Positions 1 through 7,214 of a DNA stretch of 64,000 nt are shown here, in pieces. Made by a program: the position numbers and the translations under genes. Positions within the stretch are counted from its first letter, which is position 1, and the number at the start of each line of letters is the position of its first letter. The notes beneath the pieces are model-generated. The model saw only the letters and a list, made by a program, of their open reading frames with translations. It ran no database searches and was not told the origin of the DNA. This DNA is from Croceifilum oryzae (GTDB lineage: Bacteria > Bacillota > Bacilli > Thermoactinomycetales > Thermoactinomycetaceae): contig NZ_JAUSUV010000003.1 in NCBI RefSeq assembly GCF_030814315.1, positions 124,001-188,000 on the forward strand. Direction: 5' to 3'.

Positions 1-413
1 TTCTTTTTATATCGGTTGATCAGCTCCTCTTCTCCATGCATCTCGTTTACTGCGGTTGAAGGGATTCTCATAATTCGATTCAGAGGGCTAAGATAGTTTT
101 CGTTATTAGCTGAAATAAAAGGAGTGGTTATATCAATCCAATCACTTTCCTGATTAGACTTTGTCTTTACTTTCATATAAACAACATCGTTCTCCGTAAC
201 AGGTTCTGGAGAGAATAAATGCCAATTCTGTCTAAATAAAGCCCCTGTATATGCATTTACTTCGGGCTCTAGAGCAATTGAAATGGGATTTATCGGCATA
301 ACATGTAGGATGATGATCGAAAAATGAAATAGGATGAAGCCTATAAGAGCAAAAGGCAAGCCAAAATAAACTCCTTTGTAGAATAAGGATTTATTGTGGT
401 TAGATGATTCCAT
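1..413 (-). CDS. DUF5819 family membrane protein (3' end cut by window edge)
   Basis: The gene reads leftwards from ATG at 413, about 8 bases after a GGGAG ribosome site, and is open to the window edge (137 complete codons). It has one strong membrane segment at about residues 15-38, followed by an outside-facing stretch with RQNWHLFSPE at residues 61-70. The 'QNW-LF-P-P' motif just after a single membrane helix is what I associate with DUF5819 proteins, which often neighbour HTTM-domain membrane proteins (from memory). The C-terminus lies outside the window, so full length and partner are unseen. Function unknown. Confidence 0.6.
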   Translation of the reverse strand, partial: MESSNHNKSLFYKGVYFGLPFALIGFILFHFSIIILHVMPINPISIALEPEVNAYTGALFRQNWHLFSPEPVTENDVVYMKVKTKSNQESDWIDITTPFISANNENYLSPLNRIMRIPSTAVNEMHGEEELINRYKK

Positions 414-488
414 TGTCAGATCTCCCTACTAATCAGGCTGTAGACAAAGTGGTATGGGGTAGACTGTCTACTGTCTGTCATATAGTCT

Positions 489-528
489 AAATAAATGGAC
501 TTTTTGCGATGAAAAAGTCCATTTATTT
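489..528 (-). terminator. 17-bp hairpin terminator downstream of the repeat-protein gene
   Basis: Arms 489-505 and 512-528 are perfectly complementary with a six-base loop. The lower stem is A/T-rich and supplies T-rich flanks on both strands. It lies between two leftward genes and most likely ends the transcript of the gene at 563-940. Confidence 0.75.
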
Positions 529-562
529 TATTTTAGGTGGATTTTAATCCTGAATGGATTGA

Positions 563-940
563 TTATCTGTCAAAAATAACTTCCATACTATGATCTGATA
601 CTCTTGAATTTGCAAACGGGCCCCCATCCATACTTCTACCAATATCTAGCTGACGCATTCTGTCTACATCTAAAATACGTCCTGACCGAATCTCATCAAT
701 GCCACGAACTTGCCCGGCTATATCTACAGCACGTATTTGCCTAGCTAAGTCTGAAGCACGCCCTACCCTAACTTCCTCCAGAGCAGCTCGGTCGTTGGTC
801 TTCACTTCATCCGAAGATTTCATGTGTGAGAAATTTTGCGCTTTACCTACATTAGGAGTAGCTGCACTTACAGATCCGACAACCATGATACCGACAATGA
901 AAGCCAATCCTATTCCGGATATTACCATTGTTCTCTTCAT
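563..940 (-). CDS. Small secreted protein with degenerate 9-residue repeats
   Basis: 125 residues from ATG at 940, with AAAGGAG about 7 bases upstream. Residues 1-26 form a Sec signal peptide (KRT, hydrophobic core, VSA/A cleavage). From about residue 57 the mature part is a run of short repeats of the type [I/L]-x-x-Q-[I/V]-R-x-[I/V]-D: LARQIRAVD, IAGQVRGID, EIRSGRILD, then shorter VDRMRQLD and IGRSMD units. The D and R positions recur about every 9 residues, suggesting a regular fold or repeated ligand surface. No enzyme motif is visible and I do not recognise the family. Its own terminator follows at 489-528. Confidence 0.65.
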   Translation of the reverse strand: MKRTMVISGIGLAFIVGIMVVGSVSAATPNVGKAQNFSHMKSSDEVKTNDRAALEEVRVGRASDLARQIRAVDIAGQVRGIDEIRSGRILDVDRMRQLDIGRSMDGGPFANSRVSDHSMEVIFDR

Positions 941-1074
941 CTTACTGCTCCTTTATTTTTTATAATGTCTTTAAGCTGGAATCAGCAAGCGACATAGACG
1001 TAAACATAGCTGTGAATCCCTCTCCGAATCTCATCACATCTTTCTAGAAAAATTTCATCATCCAGCATAGTTAT

Positions 1075-1099
1075 ATAATAGTATATGCAATACTATTAT
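1075..1099. promoter_or_regulatory. Palindrome in AT-rich intergenic region
   Basis: ATAATAGTAT (1075-1084) and ATACTATTAT (1090-1099) form a 10-bp inverted repeat. It lies about 135 bases upstream of the leftward gene starting at 940, in the otherwise featureless AT-rich stretch 941-1453. It could be an operator or a chance AT palindrome. Confidence 0.3.
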
Positions 1100-1453
1100 G
1101 TCTATATCATTACTATAAATATTCTTAACTTTTACTTTATATAAACTATTATGTTTTTGTTAATTACATTATCATGATTAAATGGGGTTATATTACATAA
1201 AACAAACGATAAGAAATGTAAATACCGCTCAATCTCATATGATACTCCTATCTTCCTTTCATTATCTGAAAATCTGACTATAGATTACGTATCGGGAGAA
1301 GTTTTGTTCGAATTGTTCTTTTTGGTCAATTTGTTCACAAAGTTTTCTATTTTAGTATTTTATTTAGAAGTATTTAAAAAATATTTATATAAAAAATAGT
1401 ATTTTAGTAGTATTATGAGTGAGTAGTTAAATGTACCTAAGGGGAAATGAAAA

Positions 1454-1831
1454 ATGAAAATGAAAATTGCTTCTCTTGTTTCAACTGCTGTGGTTGCTTT
1501 AAGTACTTCTGTTGTATTCGCTCATGCAGAACCTAGTCAAGAGGTTAATCTTTCTGAGCTTCAATCCAGTGCAACATCAAATTATGTTACTGTAAAGAAC
1601 CAAAATCGCCAGCTGACCGTAGTGATCAATAATAAGTCTCAGGGGCATGAAGCAATTCGATATAATGTCATCAAGGCAGATGGATCAGTAGTTGCTAATG
1701 GTTTGATTGCTCCTAATGGAAATAAAACCTTCTCTAAATACTTTGAAAAAGGCGAGTATTCTTTGGAGTTAATTTGTCAAACTAAAGTTGGCTGTAATGC
1801 TACCGGTTCGATTGGATATTTTGGAGACTAG
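1454..1831 (+). CDS. Small secreted beta-sandwich-like protein
   Basis: 125 residues. The ATG at 1454 follows AAGGGG. Residues 1-25 are a signal peptide (MKMKIAS, hydrophobic core, VFAHA). The mature protein alternates short polar and hydrophobic stretches (YVTVKNQNRQLTVVINN, IRYNVIKADGSVVANG, KGEYSLELIC) and has two cysteines (LICQTKVGCNA) that could form a disulphide. This is the pattern of a small extracellular beta-sandwich. The broken gene at 17437-17833 has a similar layout but too little identity to call orthology by eye. No function can be assigned. A strong terminator follows. Confidence 0.7.
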   Translation: MKMKIASLVSTAVVALSTSVVFAHAEPSQEVNLSELQSSATSNYVTVKNQNRQLTVVINNKSQGHEAIRYNVIKADGSVVANGLIAPNGNKTFSKYFEKGEYSLELICQTKVGCNATGSIGYFGD

Positions 1832-1845
1832 TATATTTGCAAGCC

Positions 1846-1885
1846 AAAGAAGATCAGGATTATTTACCTGATCTTCTTTCTTTTT
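1846..1885 (+). terminator. Intrinsic terminator after the small secreted protein gene
   Basis: AAAGAAGATCAGG (1846-1858) pairs with CCTGATCTTCTTT (1867-1879), followed by a T-rich run. Confidence 0.9.
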
Positions 1886-1929
1886 GTCCTAGGAGCCTAT
1901 TATTTCGGGCTCTTGGGTGATCGAGGGCT

Positions 1930-2105
1930 GGAGGGTCTGTTCGATTCCTGCTCAAATACCGATCCAGCAGGGGAGTGGGGAGGTCCGCTTCGCAATCCTC
2001 CGCTAGGGCAGGTGCTCAAACATGTTGCACCAAAAAGCGCCCTATGCTACGAATCGCTACGCTAAGTAGGATCGATAACATCGCAAGGAATCGAACAGAC
2101 CCTCC
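1930..2105. repeat. Structured intergenic repeat, copy 1 (176 bp, closed by a 19-20 bp inverted repeat)
   Basis: Arms 1930-1948 and 2087-2105 are perfectly complementary over 19 bases (one more pair at 1949/2086). Inside are shorter stems: CCTGCT/AGCAGG near 1947-1973, TAGGGC plus GGTGC pairing with GCACC and GCCCTA around 2003-2044, and CTAC/GTAG around 2057-2069. A diverged copy lies at 32690-32883. Base changes between copies often preserve pairing, so structure rather than sequence is conserved. It may be a structured RNA or a MITE-like mobile palindrome; strand is undetermined. Confidence 0.6.
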
Positions 2106-2142
2106 TTTCCCTTTAATCTTACAATGTGTGAGAAGTGGGCGT

Positions 2143-2170
2143 AAGAAAAAGAGCCTCTATTCAGGCTCTT
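2143..2170 (-). terminator. Terminator ending the receptor/mini-peptide unit
   Basis: AAGAGCCT (2149-2156) and AGGCTCTT (2163-2170) form an 8-bp stem. Read leftwards it is followed by TTTTTCTT. It lies just after the last mini-ORF and is the first terminator after the receptor gene at 3741-2449. Confidence 0.85.
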
Positions 2171-2185
2171 AGGAAGTATTTGTTT

Positions 2186-2251
2186 TTAGGTTTCAGGAGG
2201 ATCGGATACATAGCTTTTTGTAGACATAACTTGAGAAGATTGTGTAAGCAT
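2186..2251 (-). CDS. Candidate signalling mini-peptide 1 (21 residues, ends YVSDPPET)
   Basis: Reads leftwards from ATG at 2251 to TAA at 2186. It begins MLTQSSQVM and ends STKSYVSDPPET. A ribosome site (GGAAGAGGTGA) lies at normal spacing. It matches the last 21 residues of the adjacent receptor (see 2449-2514) at the same length, with substitutions that keep the SYV-DPPET core. There is no hydrophobic export signal, which is unusual for an RRNPP pheromone. It is either a leaderless peptide signal or a duplicated receptor tail that kept start, stop and ribosome site. Confidence 0.5.
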   Translation of the reverse strand: MLTQSSQVMSTKSYVSDPPET

Positions 2252-2322
2252 AACTCAGTCACCTCTTCCTTTCACCTTCTGCAAACATGAAAAATATAAT
2301 GCCATCAAAGAACAGGCTTTAT

Positions 2323-2364
2323 CTAGCTTTCAGGAGGATCGGATACATAGCTTTTTGTAGACAT
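2323..2364 (-). CDS. Candidate signalling mini-peptide 2 (13 residues, MSTKSYVSDPPES)
   Basis: Reads leftwards from ATG at 2364, preceded by AGGAAGGGTG, to TAG at 2323. It is the middle of three tandem copies spaced 126 and 137 bases apart. Sequence between copies has diverged, while the coding core, ribosome site and stop are kept. Differences within the core are partly synonymous (GAC/GAT, ACA/ACC). Its stop is in the same frame as the receptor stop at 2449, 126 bases downstream. Confidence 0.45.
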   Translation of the reverse strand: MSTKSYVSDPPES

Positions 2365-2448
2365 AACTTGATCACCCTTCCTGTTATCTCTTGTGAAATC
2401 GATAATGAGTCATCCGAAAGCATGGTGATATCAGAGAACGAATCTTAT

Positions 2449-2514
2449 CTATGTTTCAGGAGGGTCAGCTACATAGCCTTTTGTAGACATAATTTGAGAG
2501 GATAATGCAAACAT
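2449..2514 (-). CDS. Nested in-frame mini-ORF at the receptor 3' end (21 residues, ends YVADPPET)
   Basis: Inside the receptor frame, ATG at 2514 is preceded by AGGAAGGAGTGACAG, a very good ribosome site. Translation from it gives MFALSSQIM...KGYVADPPET, the same length and layout as mini-peptide 1. Independent internal initiation would release the receptor's last 21 residues as a free peptide. The ribosome site is visible; separate translation is inference. Confidence 0.4.
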   Translation of the reverse strand: MFALSSQIMSTKGYVADPPET

Positions 2515-3741
2515 ATCGCTGTCACTCCTTCCTGTTAACCTTTGTACAATCGAGATTAATCGATCTGAAAACATGGCGATATCAGAGCCGAGAGTGGTGG
2601 AGCAAGCGACCATTTTAATGACTAAGACATCCTCTTGACTTGAGAATGCATGTTTCTCAGCAAGTAAAAGTGCTTGATTGTACTTAGTTTTCGCCTTTTT
2701 GAAGTCCTCATACTTCGCATGAAAATCGCCAAGTGATATAAGTGCTTCACAAGTTCGTAAAGCATCGTTAGTTTCCTTGCCTAATTTGACTGCCTTTTTT
2801 AAATTGTCTAATGCTTCATCTTTTTTGTCAAGAATAGTGTACAGTTCTCCGATTTGTTTGTAAGTAGTGACTGCCAAATATTCTCTCTTAATATTGTCTT
2901 TTAACTTAAGGGCTTCGAGAAAGCATCGTTCTGCTTGAGTCCACTTTTTTAAACTCATATAACTAGCGCCCAGTACCGTCCATAAATCGAATAGGCGTTC
3001 AAAGTTACTCTCAATCCGTGCTAATTCAATGCCTTTTAATGCAAAATGGGTAGCTTCCTCATATCGTTCAGTTCGATTCAATAAATCTGCTTGCATATCA
3101 GCCATATTAAGAAGAACAGATGTTGATTCAATATTTTCTCTTTGGCTGTTTAGTTCATTGAGTGTTACCAACGCTTCCTCTACTCTGTTTAAGTTTCTGA
3201 GATAGATAACTTTACTAACTAAGAGAAAATAGAGGCAGTATTTTCTTTCTCCACCCTCAACAAAGGAATTCAACCCCTTTTGAGTGTACTGTAGGGCTGT
3301 TCTTAAATCATTTTCATACATTGCAATACGACCTAGCTCTTGATAACAAATTGATGAAATATTATTACTCCTTGGCGCAGAATAGGATTTCTCAATCTCG
3401 ATAGCTTTATTAAAGCAAATGAGGGCTTGTTCCCAGTTCTTATTCTTGGAATGATACTTCCCTTTGAGATACAATACGTTGGACATCAGCGGATGGCCCT
3501 TTGATAAATCCAGTAGCTTTAGCCGTTCGAATCCTTCATCTGGATCGACCCTGTCCAAGGTATGCTCGATGGTGATTAATTCGAAGGCTAATTCTTCTTC
3601 AGTGATTTCAGCGTACGGATTGCCTGAAGCGAGTAGTTTGTACATATCTACATGTACGATGTCGCACCAGTACCGGAGCTTGTCCAAACTGATTCGATAC
3701 CCGCCGTTTTCGATGTGCGAGATGGTGCCGGTTGAGATCAT
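2449..3741 (-). CDS. TPR-repeat regulator, RRNPP-like receptor with truncated HTH
   Basis: 430 residues. The N-terminus (STGTISHIENGGYRISLDKL) is the recognition helix and following part of an XRE-type HTH. The first HTH helices are missing: upstream in frame there are only about 20 more codons (including QEALANQS) before a stop, with no start codon. Residues from about 60 to 390 form tandem TPR helices (e.g. ALICFNKAIEIEKSY, ALQYTQKGLNSFV, AERCFLEALKLKDN). This architecture matches PlcR/NprR/Rgg-type peptide receptors, which bind re-imported peptides. It is followed by mini-peptide copies and one terminator. It sits divergent to a partner gene, as does the intact paralogue at 18412-19767. 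DNA-binding activity may be impaired by the truncation. Confidence 0.8.
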   Translation of the reverse strand: MISTGTISHIENGGYRISLDKLRYWCDIVHVDMYKLLASGNPYAEITEEELAFELITIEHTLDRVDPDEGFERLKLLDLSKGHPLMSNVLYLKGKYHSKNKNWEQALICFNKAIEIEKSYSAPRSNNISSICYQELGRIAMYENDLRTALQYTQKGLNSFVEGGERKYCLYFLLVSKVIYLRNLNRVEEALVTLNELNSQRENIESTSVLLNMADMQADLLNRTERYEEATHFALKGIELARIESNFERLFDLWTVLGASYMSLKKWTQAERCFLEALKLKDNIKREYLAVTTYKQIGELYTILDKKDEALDNLKKAVKLGKETNDALRTCEALISLGDFHAKYEDFKKAKTKYNQALLLAEKHAFSSQEDVLVIKMVACSTTLGSDIAMFSDRLISIVQRLTGRSDSDMFALSSQIMSTKGYVADPPET

Positions 3742-3790
3742 GCCGTCGGATTGATTGGCTAGTGCTTCTTGGCTGTTTTCTCCTTGGAAA

Positions 3791-4168
3791 GTGTTAAAAC
3801 TTCAAGTAGAAGGCTCAAAAGAACAGCTTCAATCGTTTATGGATGATGTGCACCGTAACCCAAGTGTGAAGGTCCTTGAACAAGAGGCTGGATACAAGAT
3901 TAAAGGTGGAGAGGTTCAGCCTTGTGTCAAGTGTTCGATCCACCATCTACCCGAACGGCGAATGAGTTTGATCCAGATTATCAGGACGAATGGGCAGAAG
4001 ATCGAGTTTAAAATGTTTGACATGGTTCAGGGTGCAATTAGTGAGGGTGTGAAGGTGCTTGCTGGTAGATTGGTTGACGTTTTTAGCGTGATTAAAGAGG
4101 AAAAAGCGGCTTTTGATTTGTGGAGGAAGTTGAGAGAAACGTTTGACAAACAAGATGGAGATTCTTAG
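3791..4168 (+). CDS. Receptor-partner protein, locus 1 (unknown function)
   Basis: About 125 residues from GTG at 3791. The frame stays open back to TTG at 3755, but those codons overlap the receptor's HTH region. Two parts are visible: an N-terminal segment LKLQVEGSKEQLQSFMDDV with a ferredoxin-like beta-alpha pattern (faintly like DUF3970), and a C-terminal part IQIIRTNGQKIEFKMFDMVQ...GRLVDVFSVIKEEKAAFDLW. It is a clear paralogue of the protein at 20219-20572, which is also divergent from a TPR receptor. No good ribosome site is seen, consistent with a deletion that fused the two divergent genes' 5' ends. Function unknown; genetic linkage suggests a role tied to the receptor. Confidence 0.65.
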   Translation: MLKLQVEGSKEQLQSFMDDVHRNPSVKVLEQEAGYKIKGGEVQPCVKCSIHHLPERRMSLIQIIRTNGQKIEFKMFDMVQGAISEGVKVLAGRLVDVFSVIKEEKAAFDLWRKLRETFDKQDGDS

Positions 4169-4207
4169 GGAGTTACACACTTCTTATATGTTGTTTCATT
4201 TTTGGTT

Positions 4208-4255
4208 AAATACGGAGGATGTAGAAGGATTAATTAGCTCGTCCTTCGTATTTTT
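4208..4255 (+). terminator. Terminator after partner gene, locus 1
   Basis: AAATACGGAGGATG (4208-4221) pairs with CGTCCTTCGTATTT (4240-4253) through 14 pairs including two wobbles, then T residues. A homologous hairpin follows the paralogous gene (20663-20707). Confidence 0.85.
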
Positions 4256-4296
4256 AGGTCTTGCACGGTACTTTAGAAAATCAGAGGTGACGGATC

Positions 4297-4893
4297 ATGT
4301 TCAAATGGTTTGCCAGTTTATTTGCGGTTGTTCTATTTCTCGCGGCTCCTATGACGACCCAAGCGTATGAAACATGGGACAAGTACCATCTTGAAAAAGG
4401 GGTTGGGAGTTATGGCAAGAACAAGCGATATTATTTTGTCCATAGTTCTGCTAAAACCTATAACTCCTTTATCCAAGGGGCTTGGTCTGATTGGATTAAT
4501 ACGACAAAACGCTTGGGAATCTCCACGCCGATTTCCTTTCGAGAAACAACTAATCGGAGCAATAGTGTTGTAGATATCACCACATTTTCGGGCAAGAAAG
4601 CGGATGGTTATGCGGTTGTTCAGCATTATGATTTTGGAGATACGGGGGAAGGACCTGAGTATGTAGATCCATGGGAAGAGAATTGGGATTATGCAGAGAT
4701 CAAGATAAATGTACCTGAGTATAACAAACTAAGTTCCTACAACAAAAAAGGAACGATTGCCCATGAAATTGGCCATACGATGGGCTTGGCCCATACGATG
4801 ACGGCGACATCTGTTATGACTCAAATTGGTCAGGGGCGTAAAGTGGATTCTGCGCAGGTGGATGATCTGGCGGGAATTAACTATCTTTACTAA
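4297..4893 (+). CDS. Secreted matrixin-like zinc metalloprotease
   Basis: 198 residues. ATG at 4297 follows AGAGGTGACGGATC. Residues 1-23 are a signal peptide ending TTQA. The zinc-binding motif HEIGHTMGLAH (about residues 155-165) fits HExxHxxGxxH of metzincins. SVMTQ about 10 residues later supplies the Met-turn. Short length and no visible propeptide switch suggest a compact M10-type or snapalysin-sized enzyme active outside the cell. It lies directly beyond the signalling partner gene and before two lipoproteins in the same direction. Exoprotease next to a TPR receptor recalls nprR-nprA, so control by the receptor is plausible but unproven. Confidence 0.85.
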   Translation: MFKWFASLFAVVLFLAAPMTTQAYETWDKYHLEKGVGSYGKNKRYYFVHSSAKTYNSFIQGAWSDWINTTKRLGISTPISFRETTNRSNSVVDITTFSGKKADGYAVVQHYDFGDTGEGPEYVDPWEENWDYAEIKINVPEYNKLSSYNKKGTIAHEIGHTMGLAHTMTATSVMTQIGQGRKVDSAQVDDLAGINYLY

Positions 4894-4911
4894 GAAAGGA
4901 TAAAAGTTACC

Positions 4912-5595
4912 ATGAAAAGAATGTATACCCTATTAGTAAGTATGGCATTGTCTTGTGGGATGACGGGGTGTGTTTCTGAGCCGGATGCACAATCTGTAAA
5001 GAAAGAAGAACCTACTGAGACGAAGCCTAGAGCGGTTAGCAGTGTAAGAGTTCATGCTTCGATGGATGTGGGTGAAATTTATGATTCAGTTGAGAAACTA
5101 AGTCAGGAATTTGATATTGTGGTTCAAGGGATTGTACAGAGTCGAGAGTTTTTTCAACGTGAAGATGTTCCACGGACGAAATCGGCTATCAAAGTAACGA
5201 AGGTGATTCGTGGAGAGGTGTCTGTGGGAGATACGGTTACCTTTGTGGAGCTTGGAGGAGTTCGAACAAAGGGGGATATTGCCAAAAGTAAACCGGGAAA
5301 AATCCGCATTCAGTCCGGACAGGAAAATGATTTGGTTCCGGTTGTATTTAATGGCATTGAAACGATGAAGCCTCAAGAGGAGTACATTTTATTCGGTGAC
5401 CTTCATCCGGAGAGGGATCTTGTGTCACAAGATTACTACACCTGTGTTGGAGGATATCAGGGGAAGTTTCGGGTATCTGGAAACAGAGCAAAACGCCTTA
5501 CTCATTTTGTACATGAGGCAGATCGAGCAGCTTTTCCCCTCTTGGAGATAGAAATATCTAAATTATCTGTCAAAGTGAAAGGGATCGAAAAATAA
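4912..5595 (+). CDS. Lipoprotein of unknown function (paralogue 1)
   Basis: 227 residues. ATG at 4912 follows AAAGGATAAAAGTTACC. The signal peptide ends in lipobox GMTGC, so the mature protein should be a membrane-anchored lipoprotein. The folded part (YDSVEKLSQEFDIVVQGIVQ, IKVTKVIRGEVSVGDTVTFVE, EEYILFGDL) is a small beta-rich domain: a 'G-V' strand pair then 'V-KV-GE-VGD' as in secreted OB-like domains. It contains an insertion at about residues 119-150 absent from its neighbour. It is 19 bases from the next gene, with which it clearly shares ancestry (tandem duplication), and 18 bases after the metalloprotease. Confidence 0.75.
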   Translation: MKRMYTLLVSMALSCGMTGCVSEPDAQSVKKEEPTETKPRAVSSVRVHASMDVGEIYDSVEKLSQEFDIVVQGIVQSREFFQREDVPRTKSAIKVTKVIRGEVSVGDTVTFVELGGVRTKGDIAKSKPGKIRIQSGQENDLVPVVFNGIETMKPQEEYILFGDLHPERDLVSQDYYTCVGGYQGKFRVSGNRAKRLTHFVHEADRAAFPLLEIEISKLSVKVKGIEK

Positions 5596-5617
5596 CTCTG
5601 ACGAAAGGGAGAGAGTG

Positions 5618-6196
5618 ATGCGTAAGCTACTTTCTTTATCTATCATGGGTGCGATGTTTTTCGGATTTACAGGTTGTTCTTCAGATAAGGAAGCGGATGG
5701 AGTGAAGACGGGAGAAAGTGTATCTGAGACCGCATTTCCAATGGACAGGCATATTGATGGCGTCTTACCTGAGTTCTCTAAGGTATATCAAACGGTTGAA
5801 CAGTTACGTGGAGATTCTGATGTGGTGGTTCGGGGAGTTGTACAACATCGTGATTTCTATAAAGAGGATGTAGCATCAGAGGTAAAGGTGACGGAAGTGA
5901 TTTTCGGGAATGGAAAGGTTTCTGTTGGTGAGGTGGTTCCCTTTGTGGCTCCTTATGTGTTGGACACGCTAAAAAGTGATGATGAGGTCGTATTGTTTGG
6001 TAATTTGCATGCGAAGGATGATCGAATCCAGCGGGATTACTATGAGAGTGTAGGGGCTTTTCAAGGTCAGTTCTTGGTGAGAGGAAATAAAGTGAAGCGC
6101 CTTACGGATACACTCAAAAGTAAAGTGGACCGAGAAGTTTTTTCCACCTTAGAGATGGGGGTAACGAATCTATCTGTGAGAGTACAGATGAAATAG
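5618..6196 (+). CDS. Lipoprotein of unknown function (paralogue 2)
   Basis: 192 residues from ATG at 5618 after AAGGGAGAGAGTG. Lipobox FTGC. The core (YQTVEQLRGDSDVVVRGVVQHRDFY, VKVTEVIFGNGKVSVGEVVPFV, DEVVLFGNLHAKDDRIQRDYYESVG) matches the preceding lipoprotein, with the same tail (KVDREVFSTLEM...NLSVRV). Third gene of a probable metalloprotease-lipoprotein-lipoprotein operon. No clear terminator is visible in 6197-6289. Confidence 0.75.
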   Translation: MRKLLSLSIMGAMFFGFTGCSSDKEADGVKTGESVSETAFPMDRHIDGVLPEFSKVYQTVEQLRGDSDVVVRGVVQHRDFYKEDVASEVKVTEVIFGNGKVSVGEVVPFVAPYVLDTLKSDDEVVLFGNLHAKDDRIQRDYYESVGAFQGQFLVRGNKVKRLTDTLKSKVDREVFSTLEMGVTNLSVRVQMK

Positions 6197-6289
6197 ACAG
6201 CAAAGTTTGTTCATGGAAAATCCCTCTTAGATAGCAGTATTACTATTTCAGCTGCCTACCGAAGGGGATCATATTAAAATGTTGATTTA

Positions 6290-6637
6290 TTACTCTTTTT
6301 TTCCTCTATACTCTCTAATCCCACGAATGAAATTAACTACAATCGAAAGCGATAAACAGGCTATTACAACAATTTTAAAGGGTGTAAAATGTTCGGTCCC
6401 AGCAATTTGGGAATACAGTGCGAGAAAGAGTGCTGCTATGACTAGGATTGTGCCGGGCCATCCTTCAAACATAGACGAATCATTTACTCCTAATAGTGTA
6501 CGTTGATCATGATAATCTATTTTTTTTTGTTTTTTTACGAGACAATAAACCATAATTGCCCCTCCGATTAACGTTCCTAACAGACAGAGAAAGATAAATA
6601 TCTGAACGAGAGTGGGTCCTACCCCATTTATCTCCAC
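6290..6637 (-). CDS. Small membrane protein, three predicted helices
   Basis: 115 residues, GTG start at 6637 with AGGAGG about 11 bases upstream. Hydrophobic segments at about residues 9-35, 62-78 and 86-102, and a basic tail (GIREYRGKKE). No motif points to a function. It is convergent with the lipoprotein operon and appears monocistronic. Confidence 0.6.
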   Translation of the reverse strand: MEINGVGPTLVQIFIFLCLLGTLIGGAIMVYCLVKKQKKIDYHDQRTLLGVNDSSMFEGWPGTILVIAALFLALYSQIAGTEHFTPFKIVVIACLSLSIVVNFIRGIREYRGKKE

Positions 6638-6742
6638 TGGGTATCATTCCTCCTAATAGTTGTAATTTATTTTAAATTTTATAATTAATTAGAGTAATAA
6701 GCAATCAATTCCGATCATGGCAAGGGGACCAAATTCAAAAAA

Positions 6743-6775
6743 ACATGCCTGATAGCGCGTGGCTATCAGACATGT
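6743..6775 (-). terminator. Terminator of the 6808-7113 gene
   Basis: ACATGCCTGATAGC (6743-6756) pairs with GCTATCAGACATGT (6762-6775) with one mismatch. Read leftwards it is followed by a run of seven T. Confidence 0.9.
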
Positions 6776-6807
6776 GTAGCTATTTTCATAGGGTAAGTGA
6801 TTCAAAG

Positions 6808-7113
6808 CTAAGTATTTTCTGCCTCTAAAACGGTTTCTAGTTTCTCGTTTAAGATCCATTCTTTTTTTCTAACCTCACGAATGGTTTCACGAACGCTACT
6901 ATTTATAAGAAGTAAATCGGATATCGTTGGTTGTAAGATGGGAGTAACTCCTGGCAGAGTTCCTAAGACGTATTGAAGTTTTTCGCCCTCGGCATTAATG
7001 ATGTGGCTAAGTCCTAGCTCCTCGAGTGCGATGGAAGATAAGAGCAGGTTGATCGCGTCTTCCCGTGTAATGGTAATATTCGGGGAAATATTAGGTATAT
7101 TCGCTTGAGACAT
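6808..7113 (-). CDS. Small protein of a family seen in spore formers
   Basis: 101 residues, ATG at 7113 with AGGAGGAATAAATAA before it. Starts [24 protein letters not shown] and contains [22 protein letters not shown], a phrase I recall from small proteins and collagen-like proteins of Bacillus/Paenibacillus exosporium loci (memory, not checked). It has no signal peptide and looks helical. Possible spore-surface component; function not established. Confidence 0.6.
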   Translation of the reverse strand: MSQANIPNISPNITITREDAINLLLSSIALEELGLSHIINAEGEKLQYVLGTLPGVTPILQPTISDLLLINSSVRETIREVRKKEWILNEKLETVLEAENT

Positions 7114-7214
7114 TTATTTATTCCTCCTAAGTAAGTCCTTATTTTCTACTATGTGTATGCCCGTGGGCTGGGTATGGTCCCAGAAAGGAACGAGGAGGAC
7201 TGGCCCAATTAAAA

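Noticed and set aside
1975-2172. 65-residue ORF inside the structured repeat
   Set aside because: Composition follows the hairpin sequence, and there is no ribosome site or counterpart in copy 2.
2191-2500. CRISPR-like reading of the three tandem repeats
   Set aside because: Only three units, unequal spacing (126 and 137), and the conserved part encodes a peptide with ribosome site and stop; no cas genes nearby.
2287-2505. 72-residue rightward ORF across the repeats
   Set aside because: It is the antisense of the mini-peptide copies and has no ribosome site.
4143-4370. 75-residue ORF between partner gene and metalloprotease
   Set aside because: Overlaps the partner gene end, the terminator and the signal peptide of the protease in a different frame.
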